The position numbers were made by a program, and so were the translations under genes. Source: Dichetophora obliterata (taxonomy: Eukaryota; Arthropoda; Insecta; Diptera; Sciomyzidae). From it: 64,000 nt of DNA. Below, in pieces: positions 11,599-21,170 of the stretch (positions are counted from its first letter, which is position 1; each line of letters starts with the position of its first letter). The stretch covers positions 18,261,319-18,325,318 of the forward strand of contig OY986439.1 of the NCBI GenBank assembly GCA_963920525.1. Reading direction: 5' to 3'. The notes under the pieces were generated by a model. That model did not search any database. It was not told the origin of the DNA and saw only the letters and a list, made by a program, of their open reading frames with translations.

Positions 11599-14414
11599 TG
11601 AGTAGAGAAAAATGAAAAGATAGATTGCCTAAAAGGACCTCTCCCAGTGACCTCCCTAAGCCATCTTGGCAAAGCATTCCACAACCTAATGGCGTTAATG
11701 AAAAACAGGTGGGAAGAGTTTAATGAGTTGTGCCTCGGAACTATCAGAACATGGCTTCTACTATGTCAAGACAAAACTGAAGTTTTTCATGCAGATAGCA
11801 AGGAGTTTTCCCATGGATTAGTTTGTGCAGGTAAATACAGTTTCTAGCATTTAGGTAAGCAGTTATGTTGCATCCAAGTATTGCATTTTGGAAACGAGAC
11901 AAACGATCGTATTTTCGGAGACCATACACATAGCGCGTGGCGTAATTAAATGCAATTTGAATTTTTAACTGGGAAGATGCGCCACGTTTGCTATAAACTA
12001 TGTCTGAATAAGAAATGATTGGTAAAATTAGCTGTATGACTAATCTACGTTTAATTTCAGTAGGAGTGACACTAGCAGACATTCTTAAGTTTCGTAGGAC
12101 ATAATAAACTTTTTGGACTATACTATTAACATGGTCTACACAAGACAAAGAAGAATTAATGTAGAAACCTAGGTTTACTACTTTCGACACCACAGTCAGT
12201 TTGCTATTACCAATAAATAGATCAGAGACATCAACGACACAAGTTTTACTTTTACATATAGAAATAACATACGATTTGGCAGCGTTTAGTTGAAGGCCAT
12301 TACTTTTGGCCCACTCATTGATGCTACTGAGATCCTCATTTAACCTACAACACAGATCATCAAGAAGCCCAGTTCGTCGCGAAAGATAAAGCAAGATGTC
12401 ATCTGCATAAGCATGAACAGATGCATTCCGGCAAACAATAAAGATGTCGTTTATAAAAATTGCAAATAACAGAGGACCTAGTATAGAGCCTTGTGGAACA
12501 CCACATACTACTAATTTGTATGACGAGGATACCTGACCAACCTTAACTCTTTGCATTCTATTACACAAATAACTAGACATTAGATTAACAGCACTATCAG
12601 AGAACCCAAAAAGATACCTAAGCTTTTGACACAAATAGCTATGATTGACTTCATGGTATAAGGATAGAGGTAGCTGCAGCGCTGACTGTGCTCTCTTTCC
12701 ATACTGCCATGTCTGTCAAATTCAGCTGTGTGACGAATGGAAACAAAAGAAAATAAATAAAAAGTTTTTCTTCGTTTTTACATTTCCGGCAGTATGCTCT
12801 CATCTGTTGCATCTACCTGTATTCTTCTACCATGGATTGACTTTATCAAAGGCCTTGGAAAAATCAAGTAAGCAGAGTAAAGTCATAGAGCCGGCATCAT
12901 ATTCGGGTCGAATATCATCAAGAACCTTTACTACCGCCGAGGAACACCCATGCCCAGCCCTAAAACCAGACTGATAGCGGGATAGCAGTTTTTTCTCAGA
13001 AAGATATTTGCTAATTTGTTGAGCCATAAGTTTTTCACATACCTTTGACAATGGTGACAGTATACTTATAGGCCTATAATCATTCGCACCAGATGGATTT
13101 TGCTTTTTAGCTATAGGTATAACGATGGCAATTTTCCACATGTCGGGAAAGGAGGATGTTATAAAGCAATGATTTATAATGTGCGTAAGAGAAGTTATTA
13201 TGTGAGGTAGTAAAAGTTTAAAGAATTTGATGGGAATGCCATATTCTGCAACTGCATTTGATTTTATCTGCATAACACAGTTTCCAACATCAATTTGACT
13301 AACCGTTTCAAACTTAAAAGACTGTGGTAAAGTCAGGTTGTCACTGGAAAGCGTAGAGGTATCATTAGAGGTAAAAAAATGTCAACAAAAAAATTATTTA
13401 AAATCTCAGGATCTTCATTGCATTCATTACGATTTTTATTACATAACCCAAGTCTTTTTATGTTGTTCCACAACGTTTTAGAATTAAGGGATAAATCTAT
13501 TTTCTCAGAAAAAAATCGTGTTTTGGCCTGTCTTACTAACAGAACAGCTTCATTTCTAGCCAAGCGAAAAGATTCCCAGTTTTCAGGAGATGGTCTGATT
13601 TTGCATATTTTCTGTAATTTGTTTCTTTTTTTAATGCTATTAGACAACACGTATTGGGTGAACATGTGCTGAGCGGTACATGTTTGTCAAAAAGATATGT
13701 AATCGGTGTTAAAAGAGACCTAAGCTTATTGTTTATATTATGGTGAAGCCAACATTCATTGAAAGATAGCATTGACACATCGAGGAACAGGGCTGATAGT
13801 TAATATTTTTGAAATCACGGAAAGAAAAATGATTAGAAATTGCATTACGAGACAAATTAACATTTAACGAACAAAAGATTAAATCGTGGTCAGATAGAAA
13901 ATACAGTTGATCGAAAAGAGAAACTACTGAAAGATCAGAAACAATAAAATAATCAAGTAGACTAGGAGTGAAATTATTGCAGTACCGCGTGGGTACAGTA
14001 TCATTTACAACTGATAGCCCTACTGTTGATAAATTATCATACAGTAAAAACTTACTAGTTTCATTGGAAATAATATTGATGTTGAAATCTCCACACAACA
14101 TTATGAAGTCATAATCAAGAATACTGCTTGTTAAAGCAGAAACAGTGGATCAACCGAGAAACACTTATTAAGATTATACACGCATGACAAAAATTTCTTA
14201 GTACTATTATCCCATACACATAAATTTAAAAATTCAATACCTGGTCTACTGGATTTACCTACAACTTTAGAGTTAAGGGTGGTTTTACAGTAAATAGCAA
14301 CTCCTCCGCCTTTTTTCCAGTCCGATCGTTTCTGTACAATATATAATTATTAATGCTAAAGGTAGCATCACATATATCATTGCATAGCCACGTTTTCGAA
14401 ATGCAACTTATCTA
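11599..14414 (-). pseudogene. LINE ORF2: endonuclease, RT and C-terminal domain
   Basis: Reading from 14414 downward: endonuclease pieces with KTWL, KKGGGVAIYCK (14290-14320), CGDFNINI (near 14090), LDYFIVSD and SDHDLIFCSL (near 13890). A linker follows at 13333-13778, with CWLHHN and RQAKTRFFSEKI. RT fingers lie at 12827-13273, with FPDMWKIAIVIPIAKKQNPS, NDYRPISILSPLSKVCE and SGFRAGHGCSSAVVKV, up to LLDFSKAFDKVN. The palm is at 11744-12634, with GVPQGSILGPLLF and HAYADDILLY, then a long C-terminal domain. The end (RLWNALPRWL, stop near 11599) is in another frame. At least three frameshifts plus the 12652-12834 insertion inactivate it. All the essential RT boxes are recognisable, so the copy is moderately young. 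Confidence 0.9.
12652..12834. mobile_element. 183-bp MITE inside the RT, 9-bp target duplication
   Basis: GATTGACTT occurs at 12643-12651 and again at 12835-12843. Between them the sequence begins CATGGTATAAGGATAGAGGT and ends with TACCTGTATTCTTCTACCATG, its imperfect complement; the inner arms include a matched CATACTGCC. Removing it restores the RT reading DKVNHSYLCQK. A 9-bp duplication is typical of Mutator-like elements; an 8-bp reading would also fit P-type or hAT-type. The superfamily is not settled. Confidence 0.88.
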
Positions 14415-14984
14415 ACTTGTTTTTGTGTGAACAAAGCTTTTATACAAAAAAAAACAGGGTTTTTTGATTTCTGGACTCATGGTCAGTTTGGACCATAATA
14501 GTTGGTTTCCGAGGGTTAAAATGTAAAAAAAAAAATTATTCTCCAAGTAATTTTTTAATGTTTCACTCATTGACACCAAGTCGATTAAAGTAATGAGAAA
14601 AAAGTTTTTCTAACAAAAACTCCGTCAACATGTACTTGACCTAGAACCTTCAATTTCTCTAAAACGGGCCGATGGATTAAAAAGCGGTAAACGCCATTAA
14701 ATTCAGCGTCCTCGAATTATGCTGAAATTAATTGTCTCCGGTTTTTTTGATATTGGGACATGCACGGTGTTATTTTGAATATTTTAATGTAAAAGGATAA
14801 AAATTAATGTACGCACGGAGTATATCGTTAAGTTTTTTTTATGTTGTTTTTGTTATATTCGAAATAAATATTAGTAAGTTTCTTTCCAAAATCGTAAAAT
14901 TTCATCATTTCTATTTTCGTTGATTTTGACAACAATACTAAGCCATCCCTAAATAATCTAAAAGTTTTTTTTTTGTTTGAGAGC

Positions 14985-15190
14985 TATATTGAATTATAAT
15001 ATGTCAGCTTGGTATCCAGGACGACTCCTAGATATTTTATTGGGAGTTTTCGGTATAAGGCGTATGTCTTTTATTTTTCGTGGTATCCACGGCGGTATCT
15101 TGTACCTTTTCGTGAACAGAACCAGATCCATTTGTCTTAGTTAATACATAGACCAACTTAATTTGACCATCTAAGTTCATCTTTGAGTGT
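14985..15190 (-). pseudogene. RNase-H-type LINE fragment (I/LOA-like RT)
   Basis: The minus strand encodes remains of the RT region after the YADD box. VGLCIN lies near 15155, then LVLFTKRYKIPPW (near 15090-15130), then in another frame LPIKYLGVVLDTKLTYYN (near 14990-15045). FTKRYK.P.W followed by KYLGVVLD.KL is characteristic of I-, LOA- and R1-type LINEs that carry an RNase H domain. One stop and one frameshift are present. It is separate from the jockey-like LINE next door. Confidence 0.75.
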
Positions 15191-16277
15191 GCTCTTCATT
15201 ATGGAGCTTATTGGTGATAGACATTTCCCACTATAATGGGGAACAAATAAAAGGAGCAATTTAAAAATGGGCGTTTAATTAAGTCAACTAACAATATGTG
15301 ATTTTCTTCGATAAAACTATCTAGAGTCGAAACTTGAACAGCTTGAAAAATACGTTAAATCCCGTATAATTTTTTTTATCTTAACAATGAGAACAAAAAA
15401 AAATTAACAAAAATTCTCTTTAAGAAAAAAAAATACGAAAAAAAGAGAATGCACCGAAAAGAAAAAAAAACGAAAGCAAATAATGACTCAAGTTATTTTC
15501 ACAATAATTTCTATAATTAAATGGATTTAAAACCTTTTTGGTCTATCATATCAAAAATAATGATTAACAAAGCCTTAGTTATTTTATATATAAAAATGTG
15601 TTTTGGGTTCAAAAATAAAGATGAATCATTTTCACAACTACACTTGACTAGAAGACACGATAAAGCTACAGAAACAAATGATGGCAAACTGTTATCTTAG
15701 CAATGAAAATAAGCTATCGAGCTTACAGTACTGCATTACAATTTCATTGCCGGCAAGTTTTTACAAGCGGGGCGCAAGATATGAGAGAACACAAAATATT
15801 GAACGAAAATCCTTCCTTAAAATACAATGAAAACGAAAGAGAACACAACGAAATGAAACAACGAAAAAGAAACAAACGAAATTCAATGATGTCCCATTAT
15901 TTATTTTCAAAAAAATTTCTTTAGAATTATAAATTAATTTATGGCATTTTTCACTAGCATTTTATAATTAATGATAAATAAAAACGTACAAAAATTGTGC
16001 ATTAAACTTTGTTTGAGTCAAACAAAAAGATTATTTATTTTCAAAAAAACACTTCACAAAACTTTCTATGAAAATACACGATGTAGCTACGCAGACGAAT
16101 AGAGTAAAACTGGATTCTTAACAGTAAAATGAAATTATCACTGTTAACAGCACAAATCAAATTTTGTCACATCCCGCTTACAGTTTTTCATTACAACGTA
16201 ATCAACGATCAATTTTTAACAAGCGGGATTTATTCATTCTCACTCATGCATAAGCTTCATAACTTCAGAACAAAATA
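15191..16277. other. No gene recognised; A-rich, short inverted motifs
   Basis: An A/G-rich tract lies at 15395-15480. The block CCCGCTTACAGTTTTTCATT...AACAAGCGGG at 16171-16228 forms a short inverted repeat, and a related GCTTACAG...ACAAGCGGGG lies at 15722-15774. The open frame over that second block (15703-15924) is A-rich and unrecognised. Confidence 0.5.
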
Positions 16278-16482
16278 CTGATGGCGTTTTGTTTCTAGAA
16301 AAAGTTATAAATTTTTTCTGTCCTTTTTGGAAATTCTAACCTCTTGAGCAAAAAATAGTGACCTATAGAATTGAATCGTGTTTTTCTTCAAAAATAATGA
16401 CCTCAAAAGTAGAAAAACTTCAGAATTCTGAAATATGGCAGACAAAATTCAACATTTTTTCGAAAAACGAAAACCCCATTAG
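16278..16482 (+). mobile_element. About 205-bp inverted-repeat element, copy 2
   Basis: It begins CTGATGGCGTTTTG and ends CGAAAACCCCATTAG, giving imperfect terminal inverted repeats, and it aligns with the minus strand of 5224-5429 throughout. It is non-coding. The repeated GACCTC and AATCGTGTT blocks make it easy to recognise. Confidence 0.7.
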
Positions 16483-16907
16483 TTTAATTAAAATAATTCT
16501 CAAATAAAAGCAATAAAAACTAAATGTTAGCCATAAATGCTTATTGGTAGAATTTTTCTTATAAATAGTTAAAGTATTTTTATTCAAGTAAATTCAGATT
16601 GATTTGACATATTCTGTAACCAAACAAAAGTTTTTCTGGTTTCCAACAAGAAAATTTCCATTCGTGCAAGTAAATTTTTTTATATTTTTTTCGACTACTG
16701 GAGCGCTATTTATTTTTAAAAAATTAGAAAATATTTTCGTAAGGGAACACACACTATAGTTAGAAGAAATAAGCTACTGACGATAAAAATATAGTCCTCG
16801 TGATAACATACATATTCTTTTATAATAATCCATTTCACTCGATTCGATTTCACAATAACTTTATGCACTTTTGTTATAGCGTCAAAAATTTCAATTGATT
16901 TGCTTCT

Positions 16908-18037
16908 ACACTCAAAAAATTTATTAATAAAATTTGTACGAATATCATTAGTAAATAAAATATTCGTACATACTACAAATATTTGTACAACATACAAATC
17001 ATTTTTATTGTGATATCTTTACGAATTCATTCGTAAAACTTTTCTCATACCTGATGTAGTATCTACACTGAGGGAAGTGTTAAAATTAAATGAAATTGTG
17101 TTTAAATTAAATGATTTAGTTTTAGAAATAGAGCTTCAAACAATTTAATCTAAGTTAAACACAAATGTTCTTAAAGTTGTATTTAAAACAAATTTTTTGT
17201 TTTCAAAACAATACTTTCACTGTAAAAATTTTAAGTTTAAACACTATTTTTTAAACGAAGAATTTACAGGACAAACTTTAATATAAAAAATAAATCTTTT
17301 AAAATATAATGAAAAATATTGTTATTAAGTTAAAACCAAATAAGTTAAACCGCCATTTTTTTATGCCATTTTTTCATTTTTGCGAGTTTCTGAAGTCAGA
17401 TTCATGATCAGCGACCCCTAGGACCACATGAATAACAAATTTTTTGACTTCATTTGATACAGTTTGCGTTTTATTACGGCTTAAAATATTTTAAAAATCA
17501 AAATAATTAATTAATTTTTATTTCATCTTATGTTCAATATTTGTAAGACTAATTCAAAAATATTTTAAAACAATCAAATGTAAAAAGGGGGTCTCAGTTG
17601 TCTTTGAATAATTTTCAATGATTCTTCTGCTAATTTTTAATTCAATCTCTAATAGCGACGTATTTTTTTGTTATTGGAAGGAAATAATAAGATAAAATTA
17701 TACTAATATTATATTATTAGTAGAATGTAAGAATTATTAGTAGAGTTTAAAAAATGTAAGACCAAAATCGTTCAGCCTAGTTTGTCGAATATCTACACAA
17801 AACAAGGAACTGTATGATTGTAAAGTGACTGTAGCCTACTGGTAGAGTGCGTGGCCCGTAAGCTAAAGAGCCGGGGTTTGAACCTCACACAGAATTTTTT
17901 TTTATACATTTGTTTTTTTAGGAATACGAATAAAATATTCGTAATATGTACTAATATACGTCGATTCTACGAATCCTGTTCAGCTATTCGACGAATCCAG
18001 CTATTAGTAATATTTACACACAAATATTTTTGAGTGT
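16908..18037. mobile_element. 1.13-kb TIR element with ACACTCAAAAA ends
   Basis: The left end ACACTCAAAAAATTTATTAA and the right end, read inward as ACACTCAAAAATATTTGTGT, are inverted. The inner arms share ATTCGTACATA-like blocks over about 110 bp. The interior is AT-rich, with one tRNA-like segment near the right arm. No transposase frame is visible. The left flank is TA; the right flank is TG, so the target duplication is unproven. Confidence 0.6.
17825..17891 (+). other. tRNA-like segment (A/B-box-like)
   Basis: TAGCCTACTGGTAGAGTG resembles a pol III A box (TRGCNNANNNGG). About 40 bp downstream, GGGGTTTGAACCTC resembles a B box and T-arm. The acceptor and anticodon stems do not pair, so this is not a functional tRNA gene; it looks like a decayed tRNA-derived core. 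It ends in a run of nine T's, which could act as a pol III terminator. Confidence 0.5.
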
Positions 18038-18165
18038 GTCATTCTCTTTTAGAACATTGAAGTTTATGCTGTAATGTGCTCAGGTTGTGCTTTAATACTT
18101 CAAAAATAAACTATTAATTACTTTAATATAAGACTAAAAATAGAATTTGTTATTACAAGATAAGT

Positions 18166-18627
18166 ACACGCTCAAAAATCTTGGAATAAATTTTAATAAA
18201 TCCTGTATTGTATATATGACGACACCGAAACTGTATTACAATTTAATCAACGGCATAAATTACAATTGATTTTTATTCTCTCATGGGACTTAATTTAAAT
18301 ACATGCTTGTATTAAAATATTTTTTACAAAAATAAAAAATTAACGAAACATGTGGGATTCGAACCCACTACGTTTAGGTGATAAGTTTTTGGCTCTACCA
18401 ACTGCTCTATGAAGCCACATGTAAAAAGAAATGATAAACATGCATAAGAACCGAACCAAACCGAACGCTGTTTTTAAAGACTAATCCAATCTGTATTAAA
18501 TATTATTCCAGGTTTTATTAAAAAATGTCTAGTATTTTGAAGAGTTTGAATTCTAATAGAAAGGGTATTAAAAAATGCATGATTCCAACGATTGGATTAA
18601 AAATTAGTTCAAGATTTTTGACCGTGT
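18166..18627. mobile_element. 462-bp TIR element with tRNA-like core, copy A
   Basis: The left end is ACACGCTCAAAAATCTTGGA; the right end is CAAGATTTTTGACCGTGT. Both are flanked by TA, so the boundaries could also be read as CACG...CGTG with a TA duplication, as in Tc1/mariner. The internal GACGACACCGAAA block matches GGACAACACCAAA in the copies at 29253 and 62293, defining one family. A tRNA-like segment sits in the middle on the minus strand. Confidence 0.75.
18348..18422 (-). other. tRNA-like core of TIR element
   Basis: On the minus strand TAGAGCAGTTGGTAGAGCC resembles an A box and D-arm, and GTGGGTTCGAATCCCAC is a perfect 5-bp T-stem with a canonical B box. ACATGTGG at one end and CCCACATGT at the other are complementary. 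No acceptable 5-bp anticodon stem forms, so I do not call a tRNA gene. It is the best preserved tRNA-like segment in the window. Confidence 0.65.
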
Positions 18628-20110
18628 AATAAGTAAATTTTTTACTTCAGAGAACTGTAGTACAATCCGAGTACATCGAAGCAAAATTTCTAAATTTTTT
18701 AACAAATTAAATAGTGAAGCCGAATTTTGTCTAATGCGTTTCATGAAAACACACATTAAGCACATTTTTATTATTTAATTATATTTAAAAATTTTGATAT
18801 TTTTTAACTGATCTGAAGCTAAGCTCAATTTTTCGATATTACTCAGTGTCAAACATTTAAATTAATTGCTGCAGAAAATTTCAAAATATATTTAAAATTA
18901 AGGTAAATTTCTTGTACAGTCATATAAACATTATTAAGATTGCGATCTCTTAAGTAAAGTCTTAACTAGTCCTAGCGATATTTATTCATAAATATTTTTT
19001 TTTACTCTTCTTATTGCTCTTGAGGTTTTGTGATGTTGAGATAATCGTTAATGGATGCGAAAACTTTGAAGAGAACTAATTAAATATAACTGCAGCTGCA
19101 TCATCGCTAGAGACTTTATTGTTGTATCTAGTACCATAAAATAAAATAAAAAAACTCATTCATTGTTTAATCATTGAAGAGTTTGATTTATCTGTTTGAT
19201 TATTTTTCATTATCAATTCTGTTTTATTTATTTTTAGGTTTTTCCATAGCAAATTCTTAAGGATTTGTTTGGTAGGAGCTTTGCATTTTATAAAGCTTAA
19301 AAAAAGTTACAAATTCAGTGCTGAACCAATATTTTTTTTTTGCATTTGTTCGCTTTCTTTTTTGTAATGCTGTTTCATTTTCATTCCCGTTGCTGCTTCA
19401 TTTGTGGTTTTTAATTCAAATGCCAAAGGATGCATTGTCTTTACACCCTACAGCAATGAACAGAAGGTATGTTCAGTACATGAATGGATTTGTTGTGATA
19501 TACTTGGAGGATATTATTTTAGGGAAAAACAATTCTAATTAATAAATAGTTTGACAGTAAACTATTGCCAAAACTCTATTGCAAAACTTCTGAGGATTTT
19601 TGCATGGAAACACTTGAAAGCAACAAAGGCAACATATTCTGGCAACGCCTCCATCACCAAATGTTACAAACATCTTTCCGAAATTTTTAAAAAAAACATA
19701 ACTTTTCTACACAGTCTGCAAATTTGCTTGCTCATAATAATATTTATACCTACAAGTTAAGCTCTCGTTTTACAAAAGTTAATACTAAATCTTTTTTTAG
19801 TGCTTTTCTTAGAAGAAAAGTGAATGAAGTTACAAAAGGTGAGGATTTATAGTAAAGAAATTCTTATAAGATGAATCGTACGTTTAGTTGCGCTGATGAA
19901 GAATTTTGATTAGCCTTAAATATGGGAAATATTTTAATTACCCTCGAGACATTGGGACATTAATAAATAGATCTCATAATATTATCGAAAACGTGTTAAA
20001 AAGAAAACAAAAAAAAAAAATAAATTCAACACAAGTCATAAAAAACTCAACCAAAAAATAGATAGAAATATAAATTATGTTACGTTTTATCGTAAATATC
20101 TGAAAGTAGG
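18628..20110. other. No gene recognised; AT-rich
   Basis: Short open frames at 19318-19542 and 19551-19760 carry no family motif. No ordered repeats are seen. Confidence 0.55.
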
Positions 20111-20119
20111 GCCCATTTA

Positions 20120-20590
20120 AATTGTCGAGAAATTTGGCTCGAAGTTAGTCCTCAAAAGATTCCTCGACGGTTACATTATGGCATGTCGAATAACCATAAA
20201 GCTTCCCTAAATTAAAAAAAAATTGAATATGAGACTAAATTTTGCCATGTCAAAACCTGAAAGTGTGAGAAAGAGGAGAAAAATTTGTTGGAGCGTGCGA
20301 TTACCCAAAAGCAAAGAGTTTAATATACGTTTTACTTTAAATAGTGTGAAACCCGGAGACGAGAACATAATGATGTGGTGGTATTTTTCTTGGTATGGGA
20401 ATGATCTGATATTCTGGATATCAAGCCAGTTTGCATCCGTCGTGCACAAAGACATACCAGAAAATCTAATTCTCTTACGCTGAAGAAAGCATACCCTTGC
20501 TTTAAGTATTTCATCAAGATAACGACTCAAACCAAAGCTCCAAACGTGTTAAGAAATGCTCAAAGCCATAAAAAGATACCATAAACTCTG
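20120..20590 (+). pseudogene. Tc1/mariner-like transposase relic
   Basis: Several frames of the plus strand together resemble a Tc1-type transposase. VSPQKIPRRLHYGM (near 20145-20185) looks like the end of the second helix-turn-helix. SVKPGDENIMMWWYFSWYGN (20341-20402) corresponds to the family's VK.GGGSIMVWGCFS block, followed by VHKDIPENL. VFHQDND (20505-20526) is the segment with the second catalytic aspartate, here followed by SNQSSKRVKK where PKHTS is usual. Stops and frameshifts separate the blocks, and the third acidic residue (D34E) is not found. The DNA-binding N-terminus and TIRs are also missing. Confidence 0.7.
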
Positions 20591-20809
20591 ACAACATTGA
20601 TACGATTATTGAATGAGCGCAATTATTTTGCGATCCTTTTTTACATCACTTAACGACTGCTTATTGAGTTACAACATTAAAATAAGGAAGAATCTTTATT
20701 GACGCTGCTTTACGTGCAAACGACGATTGTTAAAAAAAAATAATTGGAACGAAATATGAATTTATTTTTAGTTGTGTCGTTAATTTTAAACTAAAATTAT
20801 ATTAAATTA

Positions 20810-20917
20810 AAGTTTTCTGTATGACCTTGTTATTTATTCTGTAGATTGAAGCCTGTAGCAGGGCCGAAATAGCTATAAAATCAGCTAGTGACGTTTTCCT
20901 TCTCATATTGAAGACTT

Positions 20918-20964
<47 letters not shown>

Positions 20965-21170
20965 TTTGTTGTTGTTGTTGTTGTCTCTTTAGAAAAAATT
21001 CGTTTGAGCAATTTATTGTTCTAACCTGACCTAAAGCTCAATAAACGATTTAAAGCTATCAAACAACTAGAATTTGTATTTAAAATCAAGAAAGATTTAA
21101 ACTATCAAACATTTAGAATTTATATGTAAATCATAGATAATCAGCATTTAATTAAATTAAAAATGTCGTC
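20810..21170. repeat. Interspersed repeat with (TTG)n, copy 1
   Basis: The block from CTTTAGAAAAAATTCGTTTG at about 20986 through AAACGATTTAAAGC, CAAACAACTAGAATTTGTAT and the following ATTTAAACTATCAAACATTTAGAA matches 58755-58920. An expanded (TTG)n tract of about 65 bp precedes it (20921-20986); the other copy has only about 18 bp there. The polythreonine frame on the minus strand is an artefact of this microsatellite. Confidence 0.7.

Larger units (their letters stand above)
11188..14414 (-). mobile_element. Jockey/CR1-like LINE inserted in the palindrome
   Basis: The element is 5'-truncated inside the endonuclease at 14414 and ends at 11188 with a (TAAA)n tail. Coding runs 14414 to 11599, followed by about 400 bp of AT-rich 3' UTR. 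It interrupts the right arm of the 10012-14782 element, so it is younger. No clear target-site duplication is visible, and about 35 bp of target appear deleted. A 183-bp element is inserted in its RT. Confidence 0.8.
10012..14782. mobile_element. Palindromic element with coding arms, split by a LINE
   Basis: The left arm (10012-10592) is an inverted copy of a right arm now in two pieces, 10925-11187 and about 14415-14782. Outer blocks include TAGGGACATATCATTTCAGC against its complement near 14740. Middle blocks include GGTTAGCTAATTTGGTTTAA (as its complement near 10440 and directly at 11146). The inner block is coding in both arms. The ends read approximately ACACCGTGCATG. The right arm carries about 90 bp absent from the left. 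A 3.2-kb LINE fills 11188-14414, and about 35 bp present in the left arm are missing at the junction. A third, partial copy of the outer arm lies at about 34570-34985. Confidence 0.75.

Noticed and set aside
18348..18422. Functional tRNA gene
   Set aside because: The T-arm is good, but no proper anticodon stem forms and it sits in a TIR element present in other copies.
20802..21011. Polythreonine frame on the minus strand
   Set aside because: It is an artefact of the (TTG)n microsatellite.
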